Under the pieces are notes generated by a model, which made no database searches, was not told the DNA's origin, and worked only from the letters and a program-made list of their open reading frames with translations. From assembly GCF_902491705.1 (NCBI RefSeq), contig NZ_CABUIW010000055.1:1-15878 (forward strand): a stretch of DNA of 15,878 nucleotides, read 5' to 3'. Origin of the DNA: an uncultured Lactobacillus sp. Its GTDB lineage: Bacteria > Bacillota > Bacilli > Lactobacillales > Lactobacillaceae. Both the position numbers and the translations under genes were made by a program. Below, in pieces: positions 13,484-15,878 of this stretch (its first letter is position 1; the number at the start of each line of letters is the position of its first letter).

Positions 13484-14590
13484 TTAATCTTTAAGTGGTA
13501 AGATCTTTAAGTCCTTGTCAGTGTGAGTAAATGGCTTAAAGCCGTCTTTGGTGACAACACCACAATCTTCAATTCTGACACCAGCAAAACCAGGGATGTA
13601 AATACCTGGTTCAATTGAAAAGCACATGCCTTCTTCAATTACTAAATCGTTACCTTGAACAATTGATGGGAATTCGTGAACATTTTTACCAATACCATGA
13701 CCTAAACGGTGAATAAAGTATTCGCCATATCCTGCCTTAGTAATAATGTCGCGGGCAACGCTGTCGAGTTCTTCAGCTGTAATACCGGGCTTAGCTGCTT
13801 CAATTGCTGCTTGTTGAGCTTCGCGATCGACTTCATAAATTTCACGTTGCTTATCACTTGGTGTGCCGTAAGCAACAGTTCTACTTGAATCTGATGCATA
13901 GCCATCGTGCATAGTACCTAAGTCAAACAATACTAATTCGTTAGGTTGAACAGTATTCATAGTTGGACCAAGGTGAGGGTTGGCAGCATTTTTACCAGCT
14001 TGTACGATAGTTTCAAAACTTTCGTGCATTACGCCTTTTTGAATCTTTAATTGGTAGTCAATTTGACCAGCAATACTTCTTTCAGTAGCACCAGTTCTAA
14101 TTGCATCAAAACCAATCTTGAAGGCAAAGTCAGCTTCTGCACCAGCACCCTGGAGTTTTTTAATTTCTTCAGGAGTCTTGTACAAACGAAGTCTTTCAAT
14201 GAAAGGTGATACATCGTTTGTGAAGCTAGAATTTGGAAATTCTCCGCGTAAAAGTTGATAATGAGCAACGGACAAGTCATCTTTTTCAATTGCCCAGTTA
14301 TGGAAGTCGCGGGTTCTCTTTTTAATATTATCTGCGATTAGACTCCATGGATCTTCTGAATCAAGATAGCCGATTACGTCGCCGTTCCATTCAGAAGCTT
14401 TTGCTTCTTCTACGTTTAAAGCAGGGCAGAAAACAAAAGGTTCTGCATCTTTAAACACGACTAAAGCAAAGATTCGTTCATGAGGGTCCATTGAATAGCC
14501 GGTGAAGTAAGAGATGGTAATTGGGTTGGAGATAAAGGCGATGTCGTTGCCAGAATCTTGCAACCATTGTTGTAATTTATCTAAGTTCAT
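13484..14590 (-). CDS. pepQ: Xaa-Pro dipeptidase (prolidase), M24 family
   Basis: A 368-residue cytoplasmic metallopeptidase of the usual PepQ size. The N-terminal creatinase-like domain runs to about 135, starting MNLDKLQQWLQ with ISYFTGYS (26-33). The pita-bread catalytic domain carries all five metal ligands: D223 (LFDLG), D234 (ASDSS), H298 (LGHGIG), E327 (SIEPG) and E341 (VRIED). It splits X-Pro dipeptides, supplying proline from milk or gut peptides. AGAGGA about 7 bases upstream supports the start. It is divergent from ccpA across a 141-bp region with a cre site, an arrangement I recall from L. delbrueckii, where a CcpA-like protein acts on pepQ. It shares a terminator with the ytxH-like gene. 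Confidence 0.96.
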   Translation of the reverse strand: MNLDKLQQWLQDSGNDIAFISNPITISYFTGYSMDPHERIFALVVFKDAEPFVFCPALNVEEAKASEWNGDVIGYLDSEDPWSLIADNIKKRTRDFHNWAIEKDDLSVAHYQLLRGEFPNSSFTNDVSPFIERLRLYKTPEEIKKLQGAGAEADFAFKIGFDAIRTGATERSIAGQIDYQLKIQKGVMHESFETIVQAGKNAANPHLGPTMNTVQPNELVLFDLGTMHDGYASDSSRTVAYGTPSDKQREIYEVDREAQQAAIEAAKPGITAEELDSVARDIITKAGYGEYFIHRLGHGIGKNVHEFPSIVQGNDLVIEEGMCFSIEPGIYIPGFAGVRIEDCGVVTKDGFKPFTHTDKDLKILPLKD

Positions 14591-14620
14591 AGCTTTTCCT
14601 CTTTTCTTAAGTTTAGTGCA

Positions 14621-14629
14621 AGTATATCA
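14621..14629 (-). promoter_or_regulatory. Extended -10 promoter of pepQ
   Basis: The minus strand reads TGATATACT (14629-14621), an extended -10 with TG one base before TATACT. No good -35 is found 17 bases upstream (T-rich only), so the promoter may rely on an activator. The leader to the pepQ ATG would be about 24 bases. Confidence 0.6.
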
Positions 14630-14660
14630 TGATTTATTAATGAAAAAATGAAAGAAAAGC

Positions 14661-14674
14661 TGTAAACGTTTGCA
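14661..14674. promoter_or_regulatory. cre site (CcpA operator) between pepQ and ccpA
   Basis: TGTAAACGTTTGCA fits the catabolite-responsive-element consensus TGNAANCGNNNNCA with the central CG. It overlaps the ccpA -35 (14670-14675), predicting autorepression. It is centred about 54 bases upstream of the expected pepQ start, a position compatible with activation. Confidence 0.88.
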
Positions 14675-14698
14675 CTTAGTGCAAGATAATGATACATT
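14670..14698 (+). promoter_or_regulatory. Promoter of ccpA
   Basis: TTGCAC (14670-14675), a 17-bp spacer and TACATT (14693-14698). The -35 overlaps the cre site by five bases. An alternative -10, GATAAT (14685-14690), exists but lacks a well-spaced -35. Confidence 0.6.
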
Positions 14699-14731
14699 AT
14701 TAGGGCGAAGGATTTTTTTGGAAGGACTGAG

Positions 14732-15739
14732 ATGAAGATGCATAAGCAAGAAGTTACTATTTATGATGTTGCTAGAGAAGCAAAAGTTTCAATGGCTACT
14801 GTTTCTCGTGTTGTGAATGGAAATAATAATGTTAGAAAAGAAACCCGTGATCGTGTATTAGAAGTTATTAAGAGACTTCACTACCAACCAAATGCGGTAG
14901 CACAAGGCTTGGCTTCTAAGCGTACCACTACTGTTGGTTTAATCGTTCCAGATTTAACTAATTTATATTTTGCGGAATTATCAAAGGGTATTGATGATAT
15001 TGCACTTTTGTACAAATACAATATCATTATCACCAGTATTGAAAACCGCTTGATGAAGGAAGATCAAGTTATTCAAAGTTTGCTTAATAAGCAAGTTGAC
15101 GGTGTAATTTACATGTCAAACCGTTTGCCAGATGAAGCTGCGGAAGCCTTTAAGCGTACTGAAACACCAGTAGTTTTGGCAGGAACTAAGGATAATCGTG
15201 ATGAATTTGCTTCAGTTACGATTGATTACAAGAAAGCCGATACAGAAGCATTGAATTTGCTTATGCATGACGGCAAGAGAAATCTAGCTATTGTGGTTGG
15301 CGACCAAGATGCTGTAGTTAATGGCGAAAACAGAATTCCTGCTTACGAAGAATTTATTAAGGAAAACAATTTGGGTGAGCCACATATTTACACTGGCATT
15401 AAAGATTACTCAGATGGTTACAACTTATATCCTCAACTTGTTAAAGATGGCATTGATGGTGTAATCGTAACTCGTGATATTTCTTCAGTAGGTATCTTGA
15501 ACTCTGCAATGGATGCAGGTAAGAAGATTCCAGAAGATTTGGAAATTGTTACTGCTAGCGCTACTCAATTAGCTTCTGTTGTTCGTCCAGCTTTGACTAC
15601 AATTAAGCAACCACTTTATGATATGGGGGCTGTAGCTATGAGAATGCTTACTAAGTTGATGAATAACGAAGAAGTTGACGATACTCATATTGAATTGCCA
15701 TATGAATTAGTTAAGAAGCAAAGTACTTTAAATCAATAA
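14732..15739 (+). CDS. ccpA: Catabolite control protein A, LacI family regulator
   Basis: A 335-residue LacI-family regulator. The HTH at 9-30 (TIYDVAREAKVSMATVSRVV) carries the family's strong signature, and the hinge YQPNAVAQGLAS (51-62) inserts in the cre minor groove. The periplasmic-binding-like core begins TTVGLIVPDLTN (66-77). Near the C-terminus LYDMGAVAMRMLTK (295-308) matches the CcpA-specific segment that contacts HPr-Ser46-P, with Y296, R304 and K308. This separates CcpA from sugar-specific relatives such as RbsR. It represses or activates carbon catabolic genes at cre sites. GGAAGGA lies 5 bases before the ATG; an ATG two codons later is also possible. Autoregulation through the upstream cre is likely. 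Confidence 0.96.
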   Translation: MKMHKQEVTIYDVAREAKVSMATVSRVVNGNNNVRKETRDRVLEVIKRLHYQPNAVAQGLASKRTTTVGLIVPDLTNLYFAELSKGIDDIALLYKYNIIITSIENRLMKEDQVIQSLLNKQVDGVIYMSNRLPDEAAEAFKRTETPVVLAGTKDNRDEFASVTIDYKKADTEALNLLMHDGKRNLAIVVGDQDAVVNGENRIPAYEEFIKENNLGEPHIYTGIKDYSDGYNLYPQLVKDGIDGVIVTRDISSVGILNSAMDAGKKIPEDLEIVTASATQLASVVRPALTTIKQPLYDMGAVAMRMLTKLMNNEEVDDTHIELPYELVKKQSTLNQ

Positions 15740-15752
15740 AAGATAGCAAGTT

Positions 15753-15786
15753 AAAAAGACCAGTTTGAAAAAACTGGTCTTTTTTT
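15753..15786. terminator. Terminator of ccpA (possibly bidirectional)
   Basis: A 14-bp perfect stem, AAAAAGACCAGTTT (15753-15766) and its complement (15771-15784), with a GAAA tetraloop and a T-run to 15786. The A-tract on the left would also serve a leftward transcript. Confidence 0.95.
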
Positions 15787-15803
15787 CTACGTAAAGTCAA
15801 GTC

Positions 15804-15878
15804 TCATCTAGGGTTAGACCTGATATTTTTAGATAATTGTCCTTGATTGTTTTTTGAGGGCCGATTTATTTTTCGTTG
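15804..15878 (-). CDS. Possible C-terminal end of a leftward gene entering from the right edge (partial)
   Basis: On the minus strand one frame is open from the edge to TGA at 15806-15804, encoding a basic, polar 24-residue stretch (QRKINRPSKNNQGQLSKNIR then SNPR). It would stop 17 bases before the ccpA terminator, matching the shared-terminator layout of the other convergent pairs here. A second frame also stays open to TAA at 15831-15829. The stretch is short and resembles no family I know, so it may equally be intergenic. Confidence 0.25.
   Translation of the reverse strand, partial: QRKINRPSKNNQGQLSKNIRSNPR

Larger units (their letters stand above)
14613..14685. repeat. Two direct copies of TTAGTGCAAG flanking the cre site
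   Basis: TTAGTGCAAG occurs at 14613-14622, overlapping the pepQ -10/start region, and at 14676-14685, in the ccpA spacer. Both run the same way, 63 bp apart. The right copy is also half of the inverted repeat TTGCAC-TTA-GTGCAA (14670-14684), whose left half is the end of the cre. Each copy sits inside a promoter core. Confidence 0.7.

Noticed and set aside
1..15878. CRISPR arrays, tRNA/rRNA genes, phage genes, toxin-antitoxin or biosynthetic clusters
   Set aside because: Looked for on both strands; no regularly spaced repeats, cloverleaf-like sequence or such gene families were seen. All genes above about 80 codons with proper start signals are accounted for by housekeeping families.

Overview
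The window is a low-GC Firmicutes chromosome segment. Gene content, codon use (AT-rich third positions, with a stronger aac/ttc/cgt bias in alaS) and the linked pepQ/ccpA pair point to a Lactobacillus of the acidophilus/johnsonii/gasseri/helveticus group. The species cannot be fixed from the sequence alone. Nearly everything is housekeeping. I found no CRISPR array, tRNA, rRNA, prophage, toxin-antitoxin or secondary-metabolite cluster, and I do not see a clearly new multi-gene system.

Layout. Bases 1-66 look like the outer end of an IS3-type insertion sequence whose transposase reads leftward off the window. Then comes an RNA-turnover pair on the + strand: an NrnA-like nanoRNase/pAp phosphatase (140-1096) overlapping a CshB-like DEAD-box helicase (1089-2450). 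A strong promoter overlapping the helicase stop drives a T-box leader (about 2484-2670) for alaS (2691-5330). The conserved trailing cluster ireB (5391), ruvX (5648) and a DUF1292 gene (6078) follows and ends at a terminator. mutS2 (6449-8806) and trxA (8885-9196) come next.

The middle alternates strands. mscL (9624-9253) and a YslB-like DUF2507 gene (10109-9702) face left and are divergent from murI (10197) and rdgB (11001). mscS (12508-11660) faces left against rdgB. A YtxG/YtxH-like envelope pair (12617 and 13060) follows on the + strand. The pepQ (14590-13484) and ccpA (14732-15739) genes are divergent and share a 141-bp control region with one clear cre site. The last 90 bases may hold the C-terminal codons of a leftward gene.

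How it fits together. Every convergent pair (trxA/mscL, rdgB/mscS, ytxH/pepQ, and perhaps ccpA/unknown) shares one hairpin with A- and T-tracts on both sides, so single bidirectional terminators insulate neighbouring units. Alanine supply is sensed by the T-box, and carbon status by CcpA through the cre between pepQ and ccpA. Two mechanosensitive channels, peptidoglycan precursor synthesis (MurI), IreB and the YtxG/H pair give the central part an envelope and osmotic flavour.

Several starts were moved inward from the longest open frame because of ribosome-binding-site position: alaS 2691, ireB 5391, mscL 9624, yslB 10109, murI 10197 and mscS 12508. All motif and family assignments are by eye and from memory of the families; no search was run.
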